The notes under the pieces: generated by a model | Databases searched by the model: none | The model's input: the letters and a program-made list of their open reading frames with translations, nothing else | What the model was told of the DNA's origin: nothing | In this document: one piece after another, positions 36,331 to 44,198 of the stretch | How the letters are laid out: the number at the start of each line of letters is the position of its first letter | Numbering within the stretch: the stretch's first letter is position 1 | Assembly (NCBI RefSeq): GCF_900112355.1 | Contig: NZ_FOLM01000002.1 | Coordinates: forward strand, 62,001 to 126,000 | Direction: 5' to 3' | DNA length: 64,000 nt | DNA from: Streptomyces aidingensis | Lineage (GTDB): Bacteria > Actinomycetota > Actinomycetes > Streptomycetales > Streptomycetaceae | Position numbers and translations under genes: made by a program

Positions 36331-37629
36331 TCAGTTTTCGTCTTGTCCGAGTACGTGGGTTTGCGGGGTGAAAACAACGGGCAGCGCCCGCAATCCGCGC
36401 ATAATCAGGCCACCCCGGCGCCGCAACTGGCCGGGGTCCACGGCCAGCCGCAGCTCCGGGAGACGGCTGAACAGCGTGCCGAGCGCCGTCCGGCCCTCCA
36501 GCCGGGCGAGCGGCGCGCCCAGGCAGTAGTGGATGCCGTGGCCGTAGCCCAGGTGCTGGCTGTCCTCGCGATGCAGACGCAGCGCGTCCGGATCGCGGAA
36601 CCGGGCCGGGTCGCGGTCCGCCGCCGCCAGCACCACCAGCACCGGGTCGCCCGGCTCGATGCGCCGCCCGCCCAGCAGCAGCGGCTCGGTGGCGAACCGC
36701 CAGGTGGCCATCTCCACCGGGCCGTCCCAGCGCAGCAGCTCCTCCACCGCCGAGGCGAGCAGCCGCTCGTCCCCGGCCGCCGCGGCGGACCGGAACACCG
36801 CGCGCTGCTCCGGGTGCGTCAGCAGGGCCAGGGCACCGTTGCCGATCAGATTGACCGTGGTCTCGAATCCGGCGAAAAGCAGGATGAAGGCCATGGCCGC
36901 GGCCTCCTCCTCGGTGAGCTGCTCACCGTGGTCGGAGGCACGGATCAGGCCGGAGATCAGATCGTCGCCCGGCTGCCGCCGCTTGCGGTGGATCAGCTCG
37001 GCCAGATAGCCGCGCATGTGCTTCACCGAGCGCTGCACGCCGCCGCGTTTCCCCGCGGTGTGCAGCATCATCCCGGCCCAGGTGCGGAAGGAGTCCTGGT
37101 CCTCGGCGGGCACGCCCAGCATGTCGCAGACGGCGTAGATGGGCAGCGGGAAGGCGAAGGCGTCGATCAGATCGGCCTCGCCGTCCGCGGCGAAGCCGTC
37201 GATCAGCCGGTCGGTGAGGGCCTGCACCCGGGGCGCGAACTCGGCCACCCGGCGCGGAGTGAAAGCCTTGGAGACCAGGCGGCGCAGCCGGGTGTGATCG
37301 GGCGGATCGATATTGAGCAGATGGGTCATGAGATTGGCGCTGCGCTCGCCGGGGATGCCCACCCGGCCCCGGGAGTGCTCGGCCGCGCTGTGCCGGGCCG
37401 GATTCTTGCTCAGCCGGGGATCGGCCAGCGCCTGGCGGGCCTCGGCGTAGCGGGTGACCAGCCAGGCGGAGACGCCGCTGGGCAGCTCGGTCCGGTGCAC
37501 GGGCGCGTGCTCGCGCAGCCAGGCGTACGCCGGATACGGATCGTCGGCGAATTCCCGGCTGAACAGCCCGGGGACGGGGCCGTGCTCAGGGGGTGACGGG
37601 ACTGCTGCTGCCGGTGCCTGCTCGCTCAT
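36331..37629 (-). CDS. Cytochrome P450 (CYP107-like)
   Basis: A 432-residue soluble P450 monooxygenase. The I-helix is FILLFAGFETTVN with the acid/alcohol pair, the K-helix ExxR is EELLRW, and the heme-binding loop is GYGHGIHYCLGAPLARLE with axial Cys at about residue 369. The sequence style is that of the large Streptomyces CYP107 family, and the substrate cannot be inferred. ATG 37629 (MSEQAP) was chosen; ATG 37650 is possible. Its 5' end overlaps the histidine kinase gene by 44 bp, so the two are probably co-transcribed. No ferredoxin gene is adjacent. Confidence 0.92.
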   Translation of the reverse strand: MSEQAPAAAVPSPPEHGPVPGLFSREFADDPYPAYAWLREHAPVHRTELPSGVSAWLVTRYAEARQALADPRLSKNPARHSAAEHSRGRVGIPGERSANLMTHLLNIDPPDHTRLRRLVSKAFTPRRVAEFAPRVQALTDRLIDGFAADGEADLIDAFAFPLPIYAVCDMLGVPAEDQDSFRTWAGMMLHTAGKRGGVQRSVKHMRGYLAELIHRKRRQPGDDLISGLIRASDHGEQLTEEEAAAMAFILLFAGFETTVNLIGNGALALLTHPEQRAVFRSAAAAGDERLLASAVEELLRWDGPVEMATWRFATEPLLLGGRRIEPGDPVLVVLAAADRDPARFRDPDALRLHREDSQHLGYGHGIHYCLGAPLARLEGRTALGTLFSRLPELRLAVDPGQLRRRGGLIMRGLRALPVVFTPQTHVLGQDEN

Positions 37630-39187
37630 CGCTCCGTGGCTGGTCGTCATGGCCGGCGGTGCCGCACGGCCCGCCCTCCGTACCGTCGGCCGGCTCGGCC
37701 GCCGGCCCGTCCGCCGGTCCGGCGGCCCGCTCCGCGGCGGGGATGACCGCGGAGACCCGGAAGCCGCCGTCGTCGGTCGGCCCGGAGACAAAGCCGCCGC
37801 CCAGCGCGGTGACCCGCTCCCGCATGCCGACCAGGCCGTTGCCCCCGCTGGGCAGCCGGGCGCCGGGGCCGTCCGCCGCGCCGCCGCCGGTGGCCGGGGC
37901 CGCGTTCTGCACCTGGACCGCTATCTCGGCGGGCCGGTGGGCCAGCCGTATCCGGGTCGCCGCCCCGGCCGCGTGCTTGTGCACATTGGTCAGCGCCTCC
38001 TGGACCACCCGGTAGGCGGTGCCCTCCACCTGCGCGGCATAGCGGCGCGGCGTGCCCTCCACCGTCAGTTCCACGGCCAGCCCGGTGGCCCGGGACTGCT
38101 CCACCAGCGCCGGCAGCTCCCCCAGCCGGGGCCCGCCGCCGCCCGCGGGCGGGCTGCCGGCGGCGGCACCGGCCCCGGCCGCGCCGTCCGGCGCACCGCC
38201 CGGGCCGCCCGCACCGCCCCGCCCGTCCGGGCCGCCGGTACCGGTCCCGTCGTCCGCCCCGCCGGTGGCCGACGGGCCGGCCGCCGAGGAGGCCAGCGCG
38301 GCCAGCCGGGCGGCGGTCACCGCGCCGGACGGGGCCGGGCCGCGGTCGTCGGAGCGCAGCACGCCCAGCATGGTGCGCAGCTCGGACAGGGCCTGGCGGC
38401 CCATGTCGCCGATCAGCGCGGCATTGCGGGCGGCCTTCTCCGGGTCCTTGGGCGCCACCGCCTGGAGCGCCGCCGAATGCACCACCATCAGCGAGACCCG
38501 GTGCGCCACCACGTCGTGCATCTCCCGGGCGATCCGGGTCCGCTCCTCGCGGCGGGCCCACTCGGCGCGTTCCTCGGCGCGCTCGGCCAGCAGGCCGAGC
38601 TCCCGCTCCAGGCCGTCGGCGCGCTCGCGCAGCGACTCCACCAGCCGCCGCCGGGCCCTGGCATACATGCCGAACAGCACCGGCGGCACCACATGGGTCA
38701 TGCCGAACATGGCGGCGATCACCAGCGTGAACCAGCCGGGCAGCGACTGCTCCTGATAGCCGCCGTCCTGGAGCAGATTGAGATAGGTGACGATCGTGGT
38801 GCCCACGCCCACCATGCCGGCCAGCGAGGCGGTGATCCGGCGCGGAGCCTCCGAGGTGGCCAGGGTGTAGAGGCCGATGAAGGCCATCAGCACGCCCATG
38901 GAGGCGGGCAGCACCGAGATGCCCACCAGCACCACCGCGACCGGCCACTGGCGGCGCAGCAGCAGCATCGCGCCGGCCAGCGCACCGGCGATCAGCACCG
39001 GGAGGACCGGCAGGCCGGTGCGGTCGGCGAAGCCGATCCCCTGGAGGGCGCTCTCCAGGGCGGAGAAGAACGCCAGCACCGCGTCGAAGACCACGCTGCG
39101 ACGCCGGGGCCACCACCACAAGGAGCCCTGCGAGGGCTGGGCGCGGCCGTGCCCTCCGCCGTCGCGCTCCGCCCCCGGTTCCCTCAT
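37586..39187 (-). CDS. NarL-type sensor histidine kinase
   Basis: A 533-residue HisKA_3 kinase. About six hydrophobic segments in the first 180 residues form the membrane sensor. A coiled-coil stretch rich in Glu/Arg precedes the phospho-acceptor motif RIAREMHDVVAHRVSLMVVHS. After an unusually long Gly/Ala/Pro insert, the ATPase domain shows VVQEALTNVHKHA (N box) and GNGLVGMRERVTALGGGF (G box). The start ATG 39187 or an in-frame GTG at 39214 is uncertain. No response regulator is adjacent, so it is an orphan kinase overlapping a P450 gene. Confidence 0.9.
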   Translation of the reverse strand: MREPGAERDGGGHGRAQPSQGSLWWWPRRRSVVFDAVLAFFSALESALQGIGFADRTGLPVLPVLIAGALAGAMLLLRRQWPVAVVLVGISVLPASMGVLMAFIGLYTLATSEAPRRITASLAGMVGVGTTIVTYLNLLQDGGYQEQSLPGWFTLVIAAMFGMTHVVPPVLFGMYARARRRLVESLRERADGLERELGLLAERAEERAEWARREERTRIAREMHDVVAHRVSLMVVHSAALQAVAPKDPEKAARNAALIGDMGRQALSELRTMLGVLRSDDRGPAPSGAVTAARLAALASSAAGPSATGGADDGTGTGGPDGRGGAGGPGGAPDGAAGAGAAAGSPPAGGGGPRLGELPALVEQSRATGLAVELTVEGTPRRYAAQVEGTAYRVVQEALTNVHKHAAGAATRIRLAHRPAEIAVQVQNAAPATGGGAADGPGARLPSGGNGLVGMRERVTALGGGFVSGPTDDGGFRVSAVIPAAERAAGPADGPAAEPADGTEGGPCGTAGHDDQPRSDERAGTGSSSPVTP

Positions 39188-39377
39188 GGGGACCAGAGTA
39201 CGGGTAGGGTCCACTCGGTTTCAGCGGGGTTTCGGCCCGCCCGGCAACGCGGCGGTGACCGCCGGGCAACGGCCCGGCGGCGGCGCGGTGCGGGCCCAAG
39301 GGCGTCGCGGGAGCGGCGGATCGACTGGCATAGTGTGGAGAGGCAAGCCGCCTGACGGACGAGGGTGGACTTGACTT

Positions 39378-39450
39378 TCCCCTGTGGTGTAATCAGGCAG
39401 CACAATGGGTTTTGGTCCCACAGGTTCAGGTTCAAATCCTGACAGGGGAG
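39378..39450 (+). tRNA. tRNA-Gln (anticodon TTG)
   Basis: A 73-nt cloverleaf. The 7-bp acceptor stem TCCCCTG pairs with CAGGGGA. The D arm is GTGT..GCAC, the anticodon loop TTTTGGT carries anticodon TTG, and the T arm is TCAGG-TTCAAAT-CCTGA with discriminator G. CCA is not encoded. The outermost anticodon-stem pair is mismatched (A-C). A degenerate, low-conservation stretch begins immediately downstream. Confidence 0.93.
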
Positions 39451-39498
39451 CCCTTTCCGCCCCACCCGCGCGCCCCGCCGGGCCCGGGCCCGGGCCCC

Positions 39499-40299
39499 TC
39501 ACATGATCTTGGTGATCCCCCGGTACCGGGCCCAGGCTTCGATGGCATCCGCCATGGCCGCGAGCCACGACTCCTCGGGCTTCCGCATCGCCCGCACCCG
39601 GATCATCCGCGCGTACGCCACGGCGAACGCGTCAATCGCCTTCGGATCCGCCCACGCCCACGCCGGACACCCCGCCGCCCACGCCTCGGCCTCCTCGGGC
39701 GAGTGCCCCGCCGCGACGAGCTGCACGACGAACATCGCCGGGTCGATGAAGGCGGCACCCTGGGTGGGCCAGGACCAGTCCACCACCCATGACCGCTCTG
39801 CTCCGATGAGAAAGTTGCCTTCATTGATGTCCGTATGAAGGAGGGCGTCGCCCTTGAACAGGGCGGCGGCTCCCTCGTCGGCCCACCAGTCCCAACGAGT
39901 CTCCGGCCAGTCACGGACCACGCCCGGCAGCCCCAGCCTGCCGATGCGGCAGAGAAGATCCACGACGATCGGCAGGTCGGGCGAGCCCGGCGAGAATTCG
40001 GTGCACCGGGCCTCGATCGCCTCGAAGCCGATCGCGATCCACTCCTCGTCCTCCGCCGTCCACAGCAGCGCCGGGGCGAGCGACCGGACGAACGGATTGA
40101 TCGCCTTCTCCCGCAGGATCTGGTCCCGCCGCCCACCCGGCCGGTTGCGCATCGCCTTGACGAAGAACCGCTCGCCCTCCCCGACCACCACCGCCGCAAG
40201 GTCCGTGGCGAACCCCCGTGCGGTCGGTCGGATCTCGGTCACCACTCCGGTGTGCGGACGGAGAAGCGCCCGGAAGCCATGGCCAGGATCAATCGTCAT
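39499..40299 (-). CDS. Aminoglycoside phosphotransferase-like kinase
   Basis: A 266-residue protein of the APH/choline-kinase fold. The catalytic loop is LLHTDINEGNFLI (His-x-Asp-x4-Asn, about residue 155) and the metal motif is VVDWSWP (about 170). The N-terminal lobe has FFVKAM with the likely ATP Lys. GAGGAG precedes ATG 40299 by 7 nt. Such proteins phosphorylate aminoglycosides, macrolides or metabolites. Nothing here indicates a resistance substrate. It is the first protein gene after tRNA-Gln. Confidence 0.85.
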   Translation of the reverse strand: MTIDPGHGFRALLRPHTGVVTEIRPTARGFATDLAAVVVGEGERFFVKAMRNRPGGRRDQILREKAINPFVRSLAPALLWTAEDEEWIAIGFEAIEARCTEFSPGSPDLPIVVDLLCRIGRLGLPGVVRDWPETRWDWWADEGAAALFKGDALLHTDINEGNFLIGAERSWVVDWSWPTQGAAFIDPAMFVVQLVAAGHSPEEAEAWAAGCPAWAWADPKAIDAFAVAYARMIRVRAMRKPEESWLAAMADAIEAWARYRGITKIM

Positions 40300-40419
40300 G
40301 GTCCTGACTCCTCGGGTTCACACTTGCCACCGGAAGCTTCCTTCAGTAGTTGCCGCCATCTTCCAGGACCTTCCCGCTCCTTGTGTCCGCGGTGTGCCGT
40401 TGCGGACGGCGGCCCGTGG

Positions 40420-40624
40420 TCACGACCAGCGGATGCGCGCCCGGGTACCTCCGCAGCACTCCGGGCAGGCGACCTTGAGCGTTTGCCGACACGTCGGGCA
40501 TCCGTTGTAGCCACAGCAGTCAGGGCACCAGATGCGTCCGTGTCCCGCGCAGCAACCGCAGTGGCTCTCCGGCTTGCGGCCGTTCTCAAAGGATTCGCCA
40601 GGGCCGTCACCGTGTTTTGCTCAT
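40420..40624 (-). pseudogene. Cys-rich mini-protein, frameshifted at codon 4
   Basis: On the minus strand ATG AGC AAA starts at 40624 and meets TGA after five codons. One base over, the frame encodes HGDGPGESFENGRKPESHC and then a dense zinc-ribbon-like core (CGCC, CPDCCGYNGCPTC, CPECC; twelve Cys) ending RIRWS before TGA at 40420-40422. Removing one A from the AAAA run after the start joins both frames perfectly. So this is a recently frameshifted gene, a sequencing error or a slippage-expressed gene. The fold looks like a rubredoxin/zinc-ribbon repeat; no function is known. Confidence 0.6.
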
Positions 40625-40736
40625 ACCTGCGGCATGCGCACAGGCGCGGGCCAGCCGTTGTCCTATGGCGCACGGCGCATCCGGGGTGCAGGTCTCGCAT
40701 TCGGCCGCGTGGAGCCGACGGGCGGAGTGCGTTGGG

Positions 40737-41513
40737 ATGAGGTTCCAGGTTCCCGCGCACCGCGTGACGATTCCGGCGCCGATCAGCGACCCTGAAGCGG
40801 TGAAGCGCCGGACGTTCGTCGCCGATGCCGGAGCGCTCGCGGCCGCCGCGATCGTGCCCGGCGGAGCGGGGCCGCGGATCGGCGCTGCCGGTGTCGCACG
40901 GCTTCGCGCGGGACTCGACAGCCTGTATCAGGTCGACCACATGACGGGCAGCGTGCCGGCCATAACGCAGGCCCGTCACATCGAGAACAAGATCACGCTT
41001 GCGCTCGGGGGCGCCTCGTACACGGGCCGTATCGGCCGTGAGCTGCAGACCATGCTCGCCGAGCCGCACGGTCACCGCGCTTGGTACGGCTACGACGGTG
41101 GGCGTATCAACGAGGGGCGTGCCGCCCGCATGGAAGCGCTCGCGGCGGCACAGCTTGTCGACAACCCGCTGCTCCAGGTCTCCGTACTGGAAACGCTGGT
41201 GCTGCTCGCCGTCAAGGCCGGCCGCTCGCTCACCTTCCTGATCACGGCGGCCGGCACCCCGCACCTCCGGCTCCAGGTGCTGCCGTTCTCGGCCGGGGCT
41301 CCGGCCGCGCATATGAAGCCGTTCACCCTCTTGCGGTTGGCGGACTCCTCAACTGTGCTGTACAGCGAGAGCCGGGTGGGCGGCCGGATGTACGACTCCG
41401 CTCGCACGGTGACCGCCGCGCTCGATGATTATGATCTGCTCAGGGCACACGCGCTGTCCCCTGACCGGGCGTTGGTCCTGCTGGAGACCCTGTTGAAGGA
41501 GTACCGCGCATGA
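40737..41513 (+). CDS. Chimeric regulator remnant: TPR-type fragment fused to DUF5753 end
   Basis: A 258-residue frame lacking any helix-turn-helix. The first about 115 residues (DPEAVKRRTFVADAGALAAAA, RIGAAGVARLRAGLDSLY) resemble the middle of XRE/TPR regulators. From about residue 175 the sequence (LRLQVLPFSAG, FTLLRLADSSTVLYSESRVGG, ALDDYDLLRAHALSPDRALVLLETLLKEYR) is the C-terminal part of DUF5753. The two halves come from different regulator families, so this looks like a fusion of two truncated genes. It overlaps the DUF397 gene by ATGA as an intact DUF5753 gene would. I annotate it as a probable degenerate gene. Confidence 0.6.
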   Translation: MRFQVPAHRVTIPAPISDPEAVKRRTFVADAGALAAAAIVPGGAGPRIGAAGVARLRAGLDSLYQVDHMTGSVPAITQARHIENKITLALGGASYTGRIGRELQTMLAEPHGHRAWYGYDGGRINEGRAARMEALAAAQLVDNPLLQVSVLETLVLLAVKAGRSLTFLITAAGTPHLRLQVLPFSAGAPAAHMKPFTLLRLADSSTVLYSESRVGGRMYDSARTVTAALDDYDLLRAHALSPDRALVLLETLLKEYRA

Positions 41514-41731
41514 GCGCCGCCCCGGAGGCCAACTCGGCCATATGGATCAGGTCCTCCTACAGCGACGGCAGCGGGGGGCAGTGCGTCGAGTTCTGCCCGT
41601 CATTCGCCGGGGCCGGGGTGATCCCGGTCCGGGACAGCAAGGACCCGCACGGCCCGGTCCTGACGTTCCCGGCGGACGGCTGGGCAGGCTTCCTCTCCAC
41701 CCTCCGGGCGGACGGCCCCGCCGCCGCCTGA
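41510..41731 (+). CDS. DUF397 small protein
   Basis: A 73-residue DUF397 protein: IWIRSSYSDGSGGQCVEFCP, then VIPVRDSKDPHGPVLTFPADGWAGFLSTL, the canonical W-x-SSYS and D-SKDP motifs. ATG overlaps the stop of the chimeric regulator by 4 bp. A perfect 34-nt palindrome terminator follows. Intact by itself, although its usual HTH partner is damaged. Confidence 0.9.
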   Translation: MSAAPEANSAIWIRSSYSDGSGGQCVEFCPSFAGAGVIPVRDSKDPHGPVLTFPADGWAGFLSTLRADGPAAA

Positions 41732-41765
41732 GCACCGCCTGGCCGCACACACGACGAACCACCGG

Positions 41766-41799
41766 GCGGGGAGCCTTCGGAGCTCCGAAGGCTCCCCGC
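41766..41799. terminator. Terminator after DUF397 gene
   Basis: Perfect 34-nt palindrome (17-bp arms, no loop nucleotides beyond the centre) starting 35 bp after the DUF397 stop. Confidence 0.75.
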
Positions 41800-42006
41800 T
41801 CACGTCCGCAGAGCAGCGGTAAGTCGATCGTGTGCGGGTGTTCACGGATTCTCGTTCAGGATGCACAGCGGTTTCCGCCCGTGGCGCTGGAGGTGTTCGA
41901 CGAGGCGCGGGTGGTCGCCGAACCGTGCTCGGTTCAGGAGGCGTGCGGCTGCGCAGAGCTGCGCCCGCCGGCCGTCCGAGAGGACACCGCGTGGTGGAGC
42001 AACGTG

Positions 42007-42231
42007 ATGGAGCAGGAAGCCGTCGCCGTAGAGCACATGGACGGAACGGCCACCGCGCAGGCCGAGGACGCCTTCCGGCTGGTGTACGCCGAAGCGTTCG
42101 CCGAGCCGCCCCACAACGAGACCCCGGAGACCGGTCTGTCACCTTCGGCAACACCTTCGACCCGTCCAGCGCGCCCAGCGCCGATCTCGGTACTGGCTGC
42201 CCTATCGGCGGTCTACTTGGGCGGGGTGTAG
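42007..42231 (+). pseudogene. N-terminal fragment of a GNAT acetyltransferase
   Basis: The frame from ATG 42007 encodes MEQEAVAVEHMDGTATAQAE, then DAFRLVYAEAFAEPPHNETPE. The VYAEAFAEPP-NET segment matches the N-terminus of many Streptomyces GNAT proteins. After about residue 41 the similarity ends and a Ser/Pro-rich run leads to a stop at 42231, inside the convergent gene. The acetyl-CoA site is absent. The frame upstream of 42007 (ACGCAELRPPAVRE) may be another fragment. The 41800-42006 stretch holds nothing else that I can support. Confidence 0.5.
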
Positions 42232-42632
42232 CCGTTGGTGCCGTTCACGTAGTCGGAAGGGGAGAGGTACTGGGTGCCGTCGGCGGCGGTGATGGATTCG
42301 CCGGGGTCCGGGACGGAGACCGCGCTGCCGCCCTGGATCTCGGTGTGGTGTCCGAAGCGGACCTCGCCGTCCGCACCGGCCGGATCGGCGGCCCCGCCGT
42401 CCGTCATCAGGGTGTAGCCCGCGCCGGCCGCGCCCCCGGCCGGGTCCAGCAGGGCGGCCCCGGTGACCGCCGCACCCAGCGCGCCCAGCACCCTGCCGGT
42501 GACGCGTCCGGCGCGCTCGCGCTGTTCCTCGTCCGCGTCGAGCGCGGCGGCGACCGCGCGGCCCAGAGAGGTGCCGCCCCGGGTCGCGATACGGCCGGCG
42601 GCCATGGCGGCGCCGGTGGCCCAGAAACCCAT
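42213..42632 (-). CDS. Hypothetical protein downstream of DUF697-like gene
   Basis: A 139-residue protein. A Gly/Ala-rich hydrophobic-to-amphipathic N-terminal half (MGFWATGAAMAAG, VLGALGAAVTGAALL) is followed by a hydrophilic half ending YLSPSDYVNGTNGYTPPK. No family is recognised. It starts 3 bp after the DUF697-like gene stop, so the two are one operon. Its 3' end overlaps the acetyltransferase fragment by 19 bp. Confidence 0.7.
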   Translation of the reverse strand: MGFWATGAAMAAGRIATRGGTSLGRAVAAALDADEEQRERAGRVTGRVLGALGAAVTGAALLDPAGGAAGAGYTLMTDGGAADPAGADGEVRFGHHTEIQGGSAVSVPDPGESITAADGTQYLSPSDYVNGTNGYTPPK

Positions 42633-42635
42633 GGC

Positions 42636-43322
42636 TCAGCCCTCCTTCCCCGACCGGCGGCCCTTGCGGCCCTCCGCGATCAGGCTGGTGGTGAGCCAGC
42701 TGACCGCCCGGCGGTTCAGCTCGGCCAGCAGCAGCTTGGCGATGTCCGTCTTGAGGAATTCGTCGAGCGGCCCGACCTCGTGGGTCGCGACATACTCGCA
42801 GAACCCGATCCAGGCGTAGCCGACCGCGGCCGTCCCCACGGTGGCGACCGAGGCGTTCACCGCCGCGCCGGCCACCGAGCCCGCACCGGGGATGAGCTTG
42901 ACCAGGCTGCCCGCCGCATAGGTGCCGGCGCGGCGGGCGCCCTGGGCGAGCAGCACCGAGCCGAGCACCGTGAGGTCCTTGGCCACCGGCGGGTGACCGT
43001 AGTGCTCGGTGATCTTCTGCACCAGCGCCACCTGGGCGAGGGTGAGCGGTATCGCGTCGGCGAACGGCAGCGGCACGGCGCCGACCGCCGCCGAGAATCC
43101 GCAGGTGCCGAGCACCGCGCGCTGGGCGGCACGGCGGCTCTCCTTGCGCGCGGTCCTTTCGGCGGCGCCCGAGGTCTCCGTGCGGCGCGGCGGCGCCTCG
43201 GCCGAGGCGTCCGGCGCCCGGAACGCGGCAAGGTCGCGCAGGAGGTGGTGCGGGTCGAGCAGTTGCTCGGCCTCGGCGGGGCTGATGATGTCGCGTCGTC
43301 GGCTGCTGCCCGGCTGTCTCAT
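42636..43322 (-). CDS. DUF697/YcjF-like membrane-associated protein
   Basis: A 228-residue protein. Residues about 85-190 contain VGAVPLPFADAIPLTLAQVALVQKI-type and IPGAGSVAGAAVNASVATVGTAAVGYAW segments, typical of DUF697-like helical hairpins associated with YcjF/GTPases. The N-terminus is charged and the C-terminus is a basic helix (LLLAELNRRAVSWLTTSLIAEGRKGRR). GGGAGGAT lies 5 nt before ATG 43322. Function unknown; no GTPase gene is adjacent. Confidence 0.7.
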   Translation of the reverse strand: MRQPGSSRRRDIISPAEAEQLLDPHHLLRDLAAFRAPDASAEAPPRRTETSGAAERTARKESRRAAQRAVLGTCGFSAAVGAVPLPFADAIPLTLAQVALVQKITEHYGHPPVAKDLTVLGSVLLAQGARRAGTYAAGSLVKLIPGAGSVAGAAVNASVATVGTAAVGYAWIGFCEYVATHEVGPLDEFLKTDIAKLLLAELNRRAVSWLTTSLIAEGRKGRRSGKEG

Positions 43323-43427
43323 GGGATCCTCCCGGTGCCAGCTGTCCCGGCGGGGTGCCGGGCGCTTCGTCCCTGCCAGCATCCGGCAGCGGACGGGCGG
43401 GAGGGAGGGAAATGTTCCTACGGCTGG

Positions 43428-44198
43428 TCAGGTGCGCGGCCGGTGGGTCCGGGAGGTGATCAGCCGGCGCAGTTCGGCGTCCCGGAAGAACCGGAGGTGG
43501 GTGCGCGCGAAGCCGTGCAGCTGGGCGAGGCGGGAAGGCCGGTGCTGCCGCAGCATCGCGTCCCCGGCCGCCGTCTCCGGCGGGTGCAGGAACGCGGGCC
43601 CGCCGAACGTCCGGTGCAGTTCCTCCACGTGGGGCCAGTGCCGGGCAAGGAACTTGTCCACCGTCTTCACATGCACATGGGCGGTCTGGGCCAGGACATT
43701 CCGGTTGGTGTAGTAGGGGAGTTGTTCCCAGATGGCGAGGTCGACGGAGGTCGGGAGGAGGCGGTCCAGCCAGGACGGGCCGTGCGCGGGCGGGCGGTAG
43801 CGGTCGCCGCGCAGCGGACCGGAGGGGCGGTCACCGCGCCCGACGGCGGTCACCAGCTCGCGGATCTGGGCACCGGTCGTCTCCTTGGTGATCAGCCCCA
43901 CGGGGGAATGGAACTCGAAGGCGGCCAGCAGGAACAGCAGACGGTTCTCCTCGCTGTCGGCCGAGTAGATCACCGAAGGAACACCGTGTCCGGCAAGGGA
44001 CCGCAGGGCGGTGAGTCCGCTGACCGGCTCCCTTCCGAAGTCGAGGTCCACCAGGGCCAGGCCGAAGCCGCCGGTGCGGAGCAGGCCGTCCAGCAGCCGG
44101 GGTGCGGGGACCCACACCGCCTCATGGCCGGTGCCGTCCAGGGCACGGGCCACGGCCTCCCCCGCCGGCATCACATTGTCGATCACCACGACTCGCAT
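43428..44198 (-). CDS. Response regulator with C-terminal HTH-like domain
   Basis: A 256-residue protein. The N-terminal receiver begins MRVVVIDNVMP (first acidic Asp7), has a phospho-acceptor candidate in LALVDLDFG (about 51-53), IYSAD (Ser switch) and ITKET (Lys). The C-terminal part contains NVLAQTAHVHVKTVDKFLARHW, an HTH-like segment. It overlaps the upstream kinase gene by 16 bp and is clearly its partner. The acidic pocket has one Asp rather than the usual pair, so it may be an atypical receiver. Targets unknown. Confidence 0.82.
   Translation of the reverse strand: MRVVVIDNVMPAGEAVARALDGTGHEAVWVPAPRLLDGLLRTGGFGLALVDLDFGREPVSGLTALRSLAGHGVPSVIYSADSEENRLLFLLAAFEFHSPVGLITKETTGAQIRELVTAVGRGDRPSGPLRGDRYRPPAHGPSWLDRLLPTSVDLAIWEQLPYYTNRNVLAQTAHVHVKTVDKFLARHWPHVEELHRTFGGPAFLHPPETAAGDAMLRQHRPSRLAQLHGFARTHLRFFRDAELRRLITSRTHRPRT

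Noticed and set aside
36331..37629. P450 as part of a secondary-metabolite cluster
   Set aside because: No biosynthetic genes are adjacent; neighbours are rpf genes and a histidine kinase.
40296..41312. 338-codon minus-strand frame across the chimeric regulator
   Set aside because: It is antisense to the DUF5753-like sequence and its composition is typical of a shadow frame.
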